64,000 nt of DNA from contig NZ_JMPP01000047.1 of the NCBI RefSeq assembly GCF_000735435.1, positions 62,001-126,000 of the forward strand, written 5' to 3'. This DNA comes from Klebsiella planticola ATCC 33531 (GTDB taxonomy: Bacteria > Pseudomonadota > Gammaproteobacteria > Enterobacterales > Enterobacteriaceae). Shown here piece after piece: positions 11,345-20,488 of the stretch (positions are counted from its first letter, which is position 1; every line of letters starts with the position of its first letter). Under the pieces are notes generated by a model. It had not been told where the DNA came from. It made no database searches and saw nothing but the letters and a program-made list of their open reading frames with translations. A program made the position numbers and the translations under genes.

Positions 11345-11561
11345 ACGGGTCAGCGCAGTATTTTGAGTTCTCTCCTGGCCCGAGACAGGCAGCGCCAGAG
11401 AACATACCGTTTTCCTGGATCGAGGCGCGGCCCGGCAGGAGAGACGCACGGCTTAATCCGGATAAATATTGTACGGATTGCGCGAACATGCGCCGCAAAT
11501 TGCCCATCCAGCTCTCTTTAGGTGGTATGGTGATATTCTGTGGTTAAATGAGGGAAAGCTT

Positions 11562-11873
11562 ATGATTGTAAGGACCTGGCACGGTTGTGTTCCGCTTAAA
11601 CACGCAGAAGGTTTTGCGAATCATCTTCAGAGGACGGGCGTGGAGCACTCAAGGAGTATCGAGGGGAACAGAGGTACATTTGTGCGCAGGGAAACCCAGG
11701 GCGATCGGGAGCACTTCTTTCTGGCAACTTACTGGCAGGATTTACCGTCGGTGAAAGCCTTTGCTGGAGAAAACTATCAAGTCGCGGTTACTTATCCAGA
11801 TGATGAAGAATTTGAGCTACTTTCCGACCCCTACGTCTTTCAGCATGTTGTAGAAGCCATTTCACCGCTTTAG
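11562..11873 (+). CDS. small ABM-like (antibiotic biosynthesis monooxygenase fold) protein
   Basis: A 103-residue protein that reads MIVRTWHGCVPLKHAEGFAN at the start and has FFLATYWQDLPSVKAFAGE in the middle. This is the ferredoxin-like dimeric alpha-beta barrel pattern of the ABM superfamily, which includes heme-degrading and quinol monooxygenases. The start at 11562 has GAGGGAAAG upstream; a longer open frame is unlike the family. It is convergent with umuC. Substrate is unknown. Confidence 0.75.
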   Translation: MIVRTWHGCVPLKHAEGFANHLQRTGVEHSRSIEGNRGTFVRRETQGDREHFFLATYWQDLPSVKAFAGENYQVAVTYPDDEEFELLSDPYVFQHVVEAISPL

Positions 11874-11875
11874 CT

Positions 11876-11912
11876 CCATTTCCGGGGCAACCTTATCGGT
11901 AACCCGGAATGG
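11876..11912. terminator. inverted repeat between convergent genes
   Basis: CCATTTCCGGG and CCCGGAATGG form an imperfect 10-bp stem (one bulged T) between the ABM-like gene and umuC. It could end transcripts from both sides, but neither flank has a long T tract. Confidence 0.4.
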
Positions 11913-11985
11913 TCATCATCTTGCAAAAATTCGACTTCTCAGCGTTCACTTTTGGCACAAGCGACAGGTACTGCCCTGAGGATTA

Positions 11986-13251
11986 TCACTTAACCGTGAG
12001 CAGATCGGCATATCGCGTGGTGTATCTCGGCGAAAGCATTTCCCGTTTCATCCGCCACTGCGGCTGAATACCCTGCCCGGCGAAATAAAGCGTTTCGCGC
12101 CCCTCTTTCGCATTAAGACGATCCAACACCGCCATCAGCTTCTGGCTGTTGTGTCGCGGCGCATTTTCATCGAACAGGTTAAGCTGCGCCACCCCCTGAC
12201 TATAAAAGTCACCCAGCATAACCCCCCCTTTCTGATAGCGCAGGCCATCTTTCCAGATGGCATCCAGACAGCGTATCGCCGCACCGATAATATCCCGGCT
12301 GTCCTGGGTCGGCGTCAGCAGTTTAAAGGATGCGCTGTTGCTGTAATACGGCTCGTTGCGCGCAAATGGCGAGGTTTTAACAAACGCGGAGATAAAGCGG
12401 CAATATTGATGCTCGCTACGCAGTTTCTCCGCAGCCCGAGCGGCATAGCTGCAAATCGCCTGCCGCATCTCCTCATATTCCATGATGTAGTGGCTGAAGG
12501 AACGGGAGCAGATAATCTCCTGTTTGATCGGAGCGAACTCTTCCAGTTCAAGACATGGCTCGCCGCGTAATTCACGCACGGTTCTCTCCAGCACAACGTT
12601 GAAATGCTTTCTGATAAAGCGAATATCGGTGTCTGCCAGCTGCAGGACGGTCTTGATGCCCAGCCCTTCCAGTTTTTTCGCAATCCGCCGGCCTACGCCC
12701 CAGACGTCACCGACACATAATGCCGCCATGAGCCTCCTCTGACGCTCAATATTTGACAGATCGACCACCCCTCCGGTCTGCCGTTGCCATTTTTTTGCCG
12801 CATGGTTCGCCAGTTTGGCCAGGGTTTTGGTCTGGGCGATACCCACCCCAACCGTCAGATGCGTGCGTTGCAGAACCGTGGCTCTGATTTCGCGGCCAAA
12901 CTCTGTCAGATCGCGACAGTGGCGCACGCCGGTAAGGTCACAAAAAATCTCATCAATAGAGTATATTTCGCAGCGGGGAGACATCTCCTCGATCGTGGTC
13001 ATCACCCGATTGGACATGTCCGCGTAGAGTTCATAGTTGCTACTAAAGCAAACCACCCGGTGACGCCTGAAAAGATCCTTCAGTTTGAAGTACGGTTCGC
13101 CGGTTTTCACCAGCGATTGCGCTTCGGCAGAACGCGCAATAACGCATCCGTCGTTATTGGATAACACCACCACGGGCCGCCCCTTCAGGTCCGGGCGAAA
13201 AACGGTTTCACAAGAGGCATAAAACGAATTCACATCGCACAGCGCAAACAT
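11986..13251 (-). CDS. umuC: DNA polymerase V catalytic subunit UmuC
   Basis: A 421-residue Y-family translesion polymerase, the same size as E. coli UmuC (422). The palm domain starts [15 protein letters not shown], with the metal Asp at residue 6, and [11 protein letters not shown] near 97-107 supplies the second acidic pair. The helix-hairpin-helix region [15 protein letters not shown] is near 185. The C-terminal end QLNLFDEN resembles the QLxLF beta-clamp-binding motif. The ATG lies two bases after the umuD stop, so the genes are translated together. SOS control comes from the LexA box at 13684-13719. Confidence 0.96.
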   Translation of the reverse strand: MFALCDVNSFYASCETVFRPDLKGRPVVVLSNNDGCVIARSAEAQSLVKTGEPYFKLKDLFRRHRVVCFSSNYELYADMSNRVMTTIEEMSPRCEIYSIDEIFCDLTGVRHCRDLTEFGREIRATVLQRTHLTVGVGIAQTKTLAKLANHAAKKWQRQTGGVVDLSNIERQRRLMAALCVGDVWGVGRRIAKKLEGLGIKTVLQLADTDIRFIRKHFNVVLERTVRELRGEPCLELEEFAPIKQEIICSRSFSHYIMEYEEMRQAICSYAARAAEKLRSEHQYCRFISAFVKTSPFARNEPYYSNSASFKLLTPTQDSRDIIGAAIRCLDAIWKDGLRYQKGGVMLGDFYSQGVAQLNLFDENAPRHNSQKLMAVLDRLNAKEGRETLYFAGQGIQPQWRMKREMLSPRYTTRYADLLTVK

Positions 13252-13253
13252 GA

Positions 13254-13673
13254 TCAGCCCACCGACTTCACGATGTAGGTCACTACCCCGAAAATGTCCA
13301 GCCGATCTTCGCGGCCAATCACGATCGGGGAATAGGCGCTGTTTTCAGGCTTAAGCATCGCCACGGGATGCAGCTGCAGGCGCTTAACGGTAAATTCGCC
13401 ATCGACCGCGGCAATAACGATATGGCCATGCTCAGCCTTACGGGAGCTATCCACCACCAGCAAATCCCCTTCGCCAATTCCGGCGTCGATCATTGAATCG
13501 CCGGTGGATTTCACAAAATAGGTCGCGCTAGGGTGCTGAATCATCAGTTCATTCAGGTCAATGCGCCGCTCGACATAATCCTGTGCCGGGCTCGGAAAGC
13601 CGCATGGCACAAGATCGCTGAACAAAGGCAACGCCACTATCTGGCGTAGGTCGGCAGGTGTGAAAAACGGCAT
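13254..13673 (-). CDS. umuD: UmuD, self-cleaving subunit of DNA polymerase V
   Basis: A 139-residue LexA-type S24 protein. The cleavage bond is Cys24-Gly25 (PCGFPSP), and the catalytic dyad is Ser60 (TGDSMID) and Lys97 (GEFTVKRL), all at the same positions as in E. coli UmuD. RecA-stimulated cleavage gives UmuD', which binds UmuC. The ATG at 13673 was chosen over an upstream frame that would run through the LexA operator. The gene is directly ahead of umuC. Confidence 0.96.
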   Translation of the reverse strand: MPFFTPADLRQIVALPLFSDLVPCGFPSPAQDYVERRIDLNELMIQHPSATYFVKSTGDSMIDAGIGEGDLLVVDSSRKAEHGHIVIAAVDGEFTVKRLQLHPVAMLKPENSAYSPIVIGREDRLDIFGVVTYIVKSVG

Positions 13674-13683
13674 GATAACCACC

Positions 13684-13719
13684 ATTGATAATACTGTATA
13701 TATATACAGTATTATCAAT
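13684..13719. promoter_or_regulatory. LexA (SOS) box as a perfect 36-bp palindrome
   Basis: The core TACTGTATATATATACAGTA at 13692-13711 equals the LexA consensus CTGT-N8-CAGT family with extended flanks. The dyad continues without mismatch from 13684 to 13719. It ends 11 bases upstream of the umuD ATG and would put umuDC under tight SOS repression. Nothing divergent to it is obvious on the plus side. Confidence 0.95.
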
Positions 13720-14096
13720 CGATGAGAGAAATCAAGGGCTGCTGGCGTGATAACGGAGTACTGGCCGCGTATCCCTCTGATTTAATAACGACTCTTTCTG
13801 CTTAAGGGAAAGCTCTGGTTTACAGGGCAACCGTGAGAAAAACCGGACGATAAAGCAAAGCGACGGTCACCGGCCAGCGCGCGAAGATATATCACTCGTC
13901 AGATGGCCTCTGCCTGCCCACCACAAACAAGAGCACCGGCAGACGAAGTGACCAGAAAATTGGCAAAGAGTAAGTCGCATCTCTGGAAATTTCCGCCGAT
14001 TGGGAGGAGGATAGTCTTTGTGCAACCGACCGTTATGGGCCATCGCTATCCCCATCATACCGGCGATGTACCCGAGATACTGAACTGGAGATTCTT
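13720..14096. other. gene-free stretch upstream of umuDC
   Basis: About 380 bases with no convincing gene. Open frames here are short and have no recognisable family. A promoter for the small gene at 14097 is expected near its right end, but no clear -35/-10 pair was identified. Confidence 0.4.
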
Positions 14097-14291
14097 ATGT
14101 ATTACACGTTAGGAGATACCACCCTCCACTTTTATCGCTATGAGTGCCGCTTCTACGTCGCCCATTGGGACGGCGGCAATGTCATGAGCGATAAGTTCAA
14201 GCAGTTCATTGAGTTGATTACCGAAAAAACCGGTATTGATTCTAAGCGCGTCGAAGCCGTTGCGCGGGACTACTTCAATAACGTGGATTGA
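14097..14291 (+). CDS. small hypothetical protein
   Basis: A 64-residue frame beginning MYYTLGDTTLHFYRYECRFY and ending in a predicted helical part (FKQFIELITEKTGIDSKRVEAVARDYFNN). GGAG sits seven bases before the ATG. The helical end, ordinary codon use and good ribosome site favour a real gene. I do not recognise a family. No signal peptide or membrane segment is seen. The neighbourhood (umuDC, AT-rich islet) gives no clue to function. Confidence 0.55.
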   Translation: MYYTLGDTTLHFYRYECRFYVAHWDGGNVMSDKFKQFIELITEKTGIDSKRVEAVARDYFNNVD

Positions 14292-14734
14292 CGCCGGTCG
14301 GAATCCGCATACGTCATACGTCTTTATTTCTCATTCGGGCACAGCCCCCCGGTGAGCGTTTACCAATCAACAGCCCGCCATTACCCGCTCGCGGAGGGCT
14401 GTCGCGCGCGATCCACGCGCGTATTGTGCTAAACAGTCCACTTCAGCAGGTCTCCCACGAGGCCTGCAGCCGCATTTTTGACTAAAGCTTCCGCCACGCC
14501 GCACGATTGCCATTTCCAGTGAGTTATTAATCAGATATCACCTGCTAGCGGCCTCTTTTTCTGCTTATCTGCCTCACAGACCAACCACGGTGTATCCGAT
14601 GTTTTTGAGCGAAAAATCCATTATCAATGACCATATAATGCTACGCCATCGGGGCGCAATTGGCATAAAATCTCGCACCAACAGAGCAAACAGAATTAAA
14701 AAAACTTTTTTCACATTCCATTAAAATATTTAGT
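14292..14734. other. AT-rich gene-free stretch
   Basis: No gene seen. ACAGCCC (near 14370) and GGGCTGT (near 14396) form a 7-bp inverted repeat just after the small gene, which may end its transcript although no T tract follows. The stretch is AT-rich towards its right end. Confidence 0.35.
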
Positions 14735-14753
14735 TAGGATTTTTCTTAATCCT
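14735..14753. promoter_or_regulatory. RcsAB-like box and dyad
   Basis: TAGGATTTTTCTTA at 14735-14748 matches the RcsAB consensus TAAGAATATTCCTA at 10 of 14 positions. AGGATT and AATCCT (14736-14741 and 14748-14753) form a perfect 6-bp dyad. It is about 60 bases upstream of the small membrane peptide's ATG. Envelope-stress control through RcsB is a guess from this match only. Confidence 0.4.
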
Positions 14754-14813
14754 GGAGTAGATTCGCTTTCATAAAAGCAAGAATATCCATGAACTTCTCG
14801 GGGACTAAACCAC

Positions 14814-14933
14814 ATGGCAAACTTATTCTTTTTAGTATTAGCTATAGTACTGCTTCTGGTTGCTGTTTTTTCTCTCGTTTCCTATATCAAAGACAGAAAA
14901 AAGCAGCAGTTTACGTTCAAAAAAAGGCGTTAA
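14814..14933 (+). CDS. 39-residue single-span membrane peptide
   Basis: A 39-codon gene below most length cut-offs. It opens MANLFFLVLAIVLLLVAVFS, an uninterrupted hydrophobic span (residues 4-24), then SYIKDRKKQQ and a basic end FKKRR. The positive-inside rule predicts the C-terminus in the cytoplasm. GGGGA lies nine bases before the ATG. Small membrane proteins of this shape are common in Klebsiella, often near LuxR-type regulators. A longer frame in another register at 14789 overlaps it and is probably a shadow. Function is unknown. Confidence 0.65.
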   Translation: MANLFFLVLAIVLLLVAVFSLVSYIKDRKKQQFTFKKRR

Positions 14934-15967
14934 TAACAAAGCCACAACAGGAGAGGCACGCATCTGTGAACTTTCTAAAGTGAATTTAACTTAATGATCG
15001 AGAGTCTGACATGGCTAGTTTAACGCGATATCGCGTCAAAGATTGACGTCGCTTTAAACGCACAGGTCATGAGTTTTAGCAAAATTACGCATAAGCAAAT
15101 CCAATTAATAATATTGCATTAATAAGATTTTAATTTCTCTTGGGTTAATCAAGATAGTTATTTAGCGACCTTATCAACACTGACGGTATGATTGGTGCTG
15201 ACAGGCCGTGCCGCGAAATTAAAATGCTGTTTGTCCTCACGGTGGTCTGCTGCTGGCCACCTGAGTTCACCCGCCGGTGTCATCCCTCCGCCCCCTTCCC
15301 GAGACATTAGCAAGACAGAGCCGGCCAAATCCAGTCAGGTCGGTCTGACTTTACCGCAGAGTGGTCAACGCCGTGTCGCCGTTCTTATATGATGTCATTA
15401 ACGTGCCCATTTCTATCTCCTTTCGTCATGAGAAAGAGCATGGTACTTGCGACACCATTCGCGATGTCATAAGAGAATCCCGGTGTATTCCAGGCACAGG
15501 CGCAATCAATTCTCCCCTGTCGCATCGACCAGAGTGAGTTCAGGCATATTTATCACCCATGCTATTTCACACTCCGACACAATTGTTACCCACAGCAATG
15601 CCCTTGCACATTATCTTTACCGGTATTGACTAAGCCTGACCGTCGATTCATAAAACAAATCATAAAATCAAGATAACGCTCACTCCCCATTTTTTTATCA
15701 ACCCCAGAAATATTGTTTTCCTCAACACTGCTCTCTGACTAGCGGCAGACATTTTGTTTAAAATAAACCAAAACAAACTATTACAACGTATTAATTCATT
15801 GTTTAATAGGATTTTTCTTATCAAAGCAAGCCTGTATCTCATTTTTGCCACACCTCTTGCAAAGATAATCTTAGTGAAATATCTTAGCTGCAATGCATTA
15901 ACAAAAGAAAAGTTATAAAAAACACAACATTATCATATCCTGCCCTGACTATTGACTGTGAATACTA
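14934..15967. other. 1-kb AT-rich stretch without a supported gene
   Basis: Open frames here (for example 15192-15392, 15447-15629, and 15660-15893 on the minus strand) lack ribosome sites, family similarity or coding-like composition. A short palindrome, ACGCGATATCGCGT, lies near 15023. The last 300 bases are very AT-rich and probably carry the regulatory region of the LuxR gene. The length without genes suggests acquired or decaying DNA. Confidence 0.4.
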
Positions 15968-16588
15968 ATGACTAAAATTTTACTTAATATAAAAAACATT
16001 TATTTCAGACTTGCTATGATAAAATTAATTGAAGATATCATGGCCGAGAATGAAAACATCACTTATGACTTCACCTACAATATAAAAAATATCAGCGCCG
16101 CCGATATCATCATTACAGAAATGGTCGCGGGAGAGTTTTCCTTATGTCATGACACGCTAAATAACAGAGGCGATGCCGCGAGAATTTTCATCATTCATCC
16201 ACAAAAGGGACCCATTATAAAAAATCCGCTCCCCAACTGTATTAAAGGTTCTGTTTTTATTTACGAAAAAGATTTGCTTATCAATATCAAAAAGATCATT
16301 GCAAAAGCACTGGATGTTAACAGCATAAAAACCACAGATGAATCAGCATCATGTAGCCTCAGAAGGTGTCTTGACTGCCAGTGTAAATCGGTCACCGCGA
16401 TACAACTAAAAATTCTCTATGCCACCAGTATCGGATTAAATACTTCCGATATTGCCAAAAAATTAAGCATGAACTATAAAACAGTATTTTCACACAAAAG
16501 AAATGTAATGAATAAATTTAACCTCGCCAACAAGCAGGAACTGCAAAAATTTGCCAATCTGTTTGCCAGAAAAAGAAGTGAGTCATAA
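15968..16588 (+). CDS. LuxR-type (GerE HTH) regulator, orphan
   Basis: A 206-residue protein. The C-terminal helix-turn-helix is clear at about 135-200: TAIQLKILYATSIGLNTSDI, then LSMNYKTVFSHKRNVMNKF. The N-terminal 120 residues are unlike a response-regulator receiver (no conserved aspartate pocket) and unlike autoinducer-binding domains. The overall layout resembles the small LuxR-like regulators RcsA, RmpA and their relatives, some of which control capsule or fimbriae together with RcsB. The gene is AT-rich with many Lys, Asn and Ile codons, unlike the flanking core genes. CRRCLDCQC around 120-130 is a Cys-rich linker that could be redox- or metal-sensitive. Confidence 0.85.
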   Translation: MTKILLNIKNIYFRLAMIKLIEDIMAENENITYDFTYNIKNISAADIIITEMVAGEFSLCHDTLNNRGDAARIFIIHPQKGPIIKNPLPNCIKGSVFIYEKDLLINIKKIIAKALDVNSIKTTDESASCSLRRCLDCQCKSVTAIQLKILYATSIGLNTSDIAKKLSMNYKTVFSHKRNVMNKFNLANKQELQKFANLFARKRSES

Positions 16589-16852
16589 TATGGCCTGCGT
16601 CCGTGCTAATAAACGATGAATCAGAGACGCATCTGGCTTTTACATCATATTAATAAATATATCGGTTACACTCTAAAAAAGTCATAGTCTTCCGCTCCTG
16701 TCCCCTGCGCGACGCTAACATAGCGGTAATGAGCCCCCTATACGTTGATATTTATACTGTTGCTGCGACAAGATCAGCATGGGCCTGCGCAAAAGGGAGA
16801 TGTCTCCCCCCTCTGACACAACGTCAGCACGTGCCGTCAGTCCATCAATATT
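16589..16852. other. intergenic stretch before mppA terminator
   Basis: Nothing gene-like is seen between the LuxR-type gene and the mppA terminator. It marks the change from AT-rich islet to core genome. Confidence 0.4.
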
Positions 16853-16886
16853 GCCAAAAAACAGGGCGCGGATAACCGCGCCCTGT
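16853..16886 (-). terminator. rho-independent terminator of mppA
   Basis: On the minus strand CAGGGCGCGG and CCGCGCCCTG form a perfect 10-bp stem with a 4-base loop, followed by TTTTTTGG. It lies 22 bases after the mppA stop codon. Confidence 0.9.
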
Positions 16887-16907
16887 TAAACGGTGCTGAG
16901 GTAACAA

Positions 16908-18527
16908 TTACGGGTGCTTTTCGATATACATCGTACGGCTATAGGCAACATCTTCCGGGTTATTAATCGGATACCCTTTCAGCCACGGCTTAATCAACCG
17001 CCCGTTGGTATACTGGTAAATCGGGGCGATAGGCGCTTTACTCATGATGATTTTTTCCGCCGCATTGTAATCATCATTGCGCGCTTTCTCCGAGGTTTCC
17101 AGCGCCGCCTGGCTCAGAATCTTGTCATAAGCCGGGTCGTTAAAACGGGAGATATTCCCGCTGTGGGTCGAGGTCAGCAGCGACAGGAAAGTGGAAGGCT
17201 CATTATAATCCCCTACCCATGAAGCGCGAATCACATCAAAATTGCCGGTATTGCGGCTATCGATATAAGTTTTCCACTCTTGATTCTGCAGCTTCACATC
17301 CACGCCGAGATTCTTCTTCCACATCGAAGCAACCGCAATCGCGATTTTCTGGTGGTTTTCCGAAGTGTTATACAGCAGCGTCAGCTGCAGCGGACGACCG
17401 GGACCGTAGCCTGCCGCCTGCAATAACGCTTTGGCCTGAGCATTCAGCTCGGCCTGGCTCATGCTTTCCATCTGCGACGGCTGCGGTGTAAACCCGGCGG
17501 TCACGTCCGGCGTAAAGTGCCAGGCCGGTTTTTCGCCGGTTCCCAGTACCTTCTCCGCCATCAGACGACGGTCGATAGTCATGCTCAGCGCCAGACGCAC
17601 GCGCTCATCGGCGGTAGGACCTTTCTGGGTATTAAAGGCGTAGTAATAGGTTCCCAGCTGCGGCGGCGTATACACCTGACCCGGAATATCCTTCAGCAAT
17701 TTCTGATACAGATTCTTCGGGAAAGACTCGGTGATATCAATATCGCCGGCCAGATAGCGTTTCGTTGCCGAGGATTCCTGATTGATCGGGACAAACGTCA
17801 CCTGCTGAATGACCGTTTTCGCATTATCCCAATAGTGACTGTTTGGGACGACCACCAGTTTTTCGTTAACCACGCGATCTTTTAAAACGTAAGCACCGTT
17901 GCCGATAAGATTGCCCGGACGCGTCCAGTTGGCACCGCTCTCCACGTTGGCTTTCTGTACCGGATAAAACGCGAAGCTGGCCGTCAGGTTACTGAACCAC
18001 GGCAGCGGTTTATCCAGCTGCACGCGCAGGGTACGCGCATCAACGGCGGTGACGCCCAGCGTCTGCGGCGCAGCTTTACCGTCGATAATATTTTGCGCGT
18101 TGCTGATCCCCGCCAGCGCGGCGAACCAGGCGAAAGGCGAGGTGGTTTTCGGGTCGACCAGACGCTGCCAGCTATAAACAAAATCCTCTGCCGTCACCGG
18201 TGAGCCATCGGACCAGCGCGCGTTATCGCGCAGCGTAAACGTCCAGACGCGGTTATCATTACTCTGCCAGCGGGTCGCCACGCCTGGGATAATATTGCCT
18301 TTCGCATCCTGGTTGACTAAACCTTCAAAAAGATCGCGAATCACCTGAATTTCCGGCAGACCAACGGCTTTGGCGGGATCTAAGGATGCGGGTTCATCTT
18401 TAATATGCCGTACCAGCATCTGCTTTTCGGCTAATACGGTTCCCTGGGGGACATCCGCCGCCCAGGCAAGAGAAGAAACGCTGGCTAACCACAGCGCGCC
18501 GCATGTCAATGTGACAGGATACTTCAT
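16908..18527 (-). CDS. mppA: murein tripeptide-binding protein MppA
   Basis: A 539-residue periplasmic solute-binding protein of the OppA family (E. coli MppA 537). The signal peptide ends SSLAWA before ADVPQG. The family block begins VRHIKDEPASLDPAKAVGLP, then LFEGLVNQDAKGNI and WSDGSPVTAEDFVYSWQRL. MppA delivers L-Ala-gamma-D-Glu-meso-Dap to the OppBCDF importer for murein recycling. Its partners mpaA and ycjG are adjacent, which supports this assignment over OppA itself. AGGGGATCTC precedes the start. It is divergent from mpaA. Confidence 0.93.
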   Translation of the reverse strand: MKYPVTLTCGALWLASVSSLAWAADVPQGTVLAEKQMLVRHIKDEPASLDPAKAVGLPEIQVIRDLFEGLVNQDAKGNIIPGVATRWQSNDNRVWTFTLRDNARWSDGSPVTAEDFVYSWQRLVDPKTTSPFAWFAALAGISNAQNIIDGKAAPQTLGVTAVDARTLRVQLDKPLPWFSNLTASFAFYPVQKANVESGANWTRPGNLIGNGAYVLKDRVVNEKLVVVPNSHYWDNAKTVIQQVTFVPINQESSATKRYLAGDIDITESFPKNLYQKLLKDIPGQVYTPPQLGTYYYAFNTQKGPTADERVRLALSMTIDRRLMAEKVLGTGEKPAWHFTPDVTAGFTPQPSQMESMSQAELNAQAKALLQAAGYGPGRPLQLTLLYNTSENHQKIAIAVASMWKKNLGVDVKLQNQEWKTYIDSRNTGNFDVIRASWVGDYNEPSTFLSLLTSTHSGNISRFNDPAYDKILSQAALETSEKARNDDYNAAEKIIMSKAPIAPIYQYTNGRLIKPWLKGYPINNPEDVAYSRTMYIEKHP

Positions 18528-18715
18528 GAGATCCCCTTTAAAATAAAAGAACCAGAGCTGGCAGAGCGATAATTATTTGTTTCATCACCTGAAATTGCAA
18601 ACGGCTTGTGATAGAAAATTGACCTGTCTACTGATTTAGCCGCCTCAGGAAACTATTTGATTCCGGGAGGCTTTTACACAACACTGCAGAAAATAACCTG
18701 CTAACAGGATGCCCT

Positions 18716-19429
18716 ATGCCCGTTTCCCGTCCTCGCCCCCTACGCGGCGCCTTTCCGCCCGGTACGCAGCGCTATGGTCAGTCACATCTTGGCGCGCCGC
18801 TGCTCTGGTTCCCCGCCCCGCTGGCGGACAGCCGCAGCGGCCTGATTCTTGCCGGTACCCACGGCGATGAAAACTCATCGATCGTGACGCTCTCCTGCGC
18901 GCTGCGTACCCTGAAGCCGGAATTACGCCGCCATCACGTCGTGCTGGCGGTGAATCCCGATGGCTGTCAACTGGGGCTACGGGCCAACGCCCGCGGCGTC
19001 GATCTGAACCGCAACTTCCCCGCAGCAAACTGGAAAGAAGGGGAAACGGTGTATCGCTGGAATAGCGCGGCAGAACAGCGCGACGTGGTACTGCTGACCG
19101 GCGAAAAGCCCGGTTCAGAACCGGAAACGCAGGCACTGTGCCAGCTGATCCATCAGATCCACCCGGCGTGGGTTGTCTCCTTCCACGATCCGCTGGCCTG
19201 CATTGAAGATCCCGGCCACAGCGAGCTGGGACAGTGGCTGGCCGAGGCTTTTGCCCTGCCGCTGGTCGGCAGCGTCGGTTACGAAACCCCCGGCTCTTTT
19301 GGCAGCTGGTGCGCCGATATCGGCCTGCCCTGCATCACCGCCGAGTTTCCGCCCGTCTCGGCCGACGAAGCGACGGAAAAGCATCTGTCGGCGATGATGG
19401 ATCTGCTGCGCTGGCACGCTCAGAGATGA
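18716..19429 (+). CDS. mpaA: murein peptide amidase A
   Basis: A 237-residue M14-family zinc carboxypeptidase-like amidase (E. coli 242). Zinc ligands are in GTHGDEN (His and Glu near residues 50-53) and the later SFHDPLA; the catalytic Glu is in ITAEFPP near the C-terminus. DLNRNFPAANWKEGE is the substrate-binding segment. It cuts the gamma-D-Glu-Dap bond of murein tripeptide in the cytoplasm. The released L-Ala-D-Glu is the substrate of YcjG. The 3' end overlaps the convergent ycjG by 10 bases. The E. coli protein is a few residues longer at the C-terminus. Confidence 0.95.
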   Translation: MPVSRPRPLRGAFPPGTQRYGQSHLGAPLLWFPAPLADSRSGLILAGTHGDENSSIVTLSCALRTLKPELRRHHVVLAVNPDGCQLGLRANARGVDLNRNFPAANWKEGETVYRWNSAAEQRDVVLLTGEKPGSEPETQALCQLIHQIHPAWVVSFHDPLACIEDPGHSELGQWLAEAFALPLVGSVGYETPGSFGSWCADIGLPCITAEFPPVSADEATEKHLSAMMDLLRWHAQR

Positions 19430-20385
19430 AGCACTCCGGTGCTGAAATGCAGCGCCGGCTCAACATCCATCGCCAGCCAGGTCGGGCCATCCAGATCGGC
19501 GAAACGCGCCAGCGGCGCCAGCGGGAGCGCCGCGGAAATGGCCCGCGACGTGCAAAGCATGCAGCCCAGCATACGTTCAAACCCCAGCTCCCCGGCCTCC
19601 TGCGCCAGAAACAGCGCTTCGGTCAAGCCGCCGGTTTTATCCAGCTTAATATTCACCATCTCATAGCGCCCGCGCAGCTGCGGCAGGCTATCACGGGTGT
19701 GGCAGCTCTCGTCGGCACAGACAGGCAGCGGGTGAATAAAGTTTTCCAGCGCGTCATCGGCGTCCGCCGGAAGCGGCTGTTCGAGCATGGCCACGCCGAT
19801 ATCCGCCAGCAGCTGACAGCGCGCCGCCAGGCCATCGCCGGACCAGGATTCATTGGCATCCACTATCAGCGTCGCCTCTGGCACCACGTTGCGAATGGCA
19901 ATCAGCCGTTCGCTGATCAGATGATTATCCAGTTTCACCTTCAGTAGCCTGGCCCCCTTCTCCCACAGCGCGGCGGCGCTGGCCGCCATCTGTTCAGGGG
20001 TACCGATCACCACCGTCTGCGCCGTCACCACCCGATTGGGGAGCCCGATCCCCAGCAGTTGCGGAATCGTCTTCCCGACGCGACGGGCCTGCAGATCCCA
20101 CAGTGCGCAATCTACGGCGTTGCGCGCTGCCCCTGCCGGCAGCAGATGCTGGAGCTGTTCGCGGGTTATGCCGCTTTCCAGCTGCTCGCCAATGGTGAGG
20201 ATCTGCGCCATGACTGACGCAATGCTCTCCCCATAGCGCGGGTACGGCGTGCACTCTCCAACGCCTTTTACGCCGTCCTCTTCAATTTCCACCACCACCA
20301 CCTTCGCCTCGCTGCGACTGCCGCGGGCAATCACAAAAGGCGTATGTAACGGCCAGGCTTCTTCGTACACTCGCAGGTTTCGCAT
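19420..20385 (-). CDS. ycjG: L-Ala-D/L-Glu epimerase
   Basis: A 321-residue enolase-superfamily enzyme. The muconate-lactonizing-type barrel shows the LLKVKLDN motif (KxK base), the metal Asp of LIVDANESW, LEQPLPAD, CADESCH, and the second lysine in NIKLDKTGG. It epimerises L-Ala-D-Glu to L-Ala-L-Glu so that dipeptidases can degrade it. It works after MppA/Opp and MpaA, whose genes are alongside. It is divergent from tpx with 103 bases between. Confidence 0.95.
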   Translation of the reverse strand: MRNLRVYEEAWPLHTPFVIARGSRSEAKVVVVEIEEDGVKGVGECTPYPRYGESIASVMAQILTIGEQLESGITREQLQHLLPAGAARNAVDCALWDLQARRVGKTIPQLLGIGLPNRVVTAQTVVIGTPEQMAASAAALWEKGARLLKVKLDNHLISERLIAIRNVVPEATLIVDANESWSGDGLAARCQLLADIGVAMLEQPLPADADDALENFIHPLPVCADESCHTRDSLPQLRGRYEMVNIKLDKTGGLTEALFLAQEAGELGFERMLGCMLCTSRAISAALPLAPLARFADLDGPTWLAMDVEPALHFSTGVLHL

Positions 20386-20488
20386 TCCCAGGTTCCTCCA
20401 GGGGAAACATTAAATAGGATTTGCCGTGCCGATAACGGATGTCATACACTATCCGTGACGTTAACTATATGTAAACAGGAAGATAAAC

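Noticed and set aside
14789..14983. 64-residue frame overlapping the 39-residue membrane peptide
   Set aside because: The other register has a clean membrane span and basic tail; this frame does not look like a protein.
15023..15036. ACGCGATATCGCGT palindrome considered as a terminator or operator
   Set aside because: No T tract and no gene close enough to assign it.
15192..15392. 66-residue plus-strand frame in the AT-rich islet
   Set aside because: No ribosome site, no family, and a composition rich in Pro, Ser and Arg that looks like random translation.
15660..15893. 77-residue minus-strand frame, hydrophobic and basic
   Set aside because: No start signal and very AT-rich; the hydrophobic run reflects base composition.
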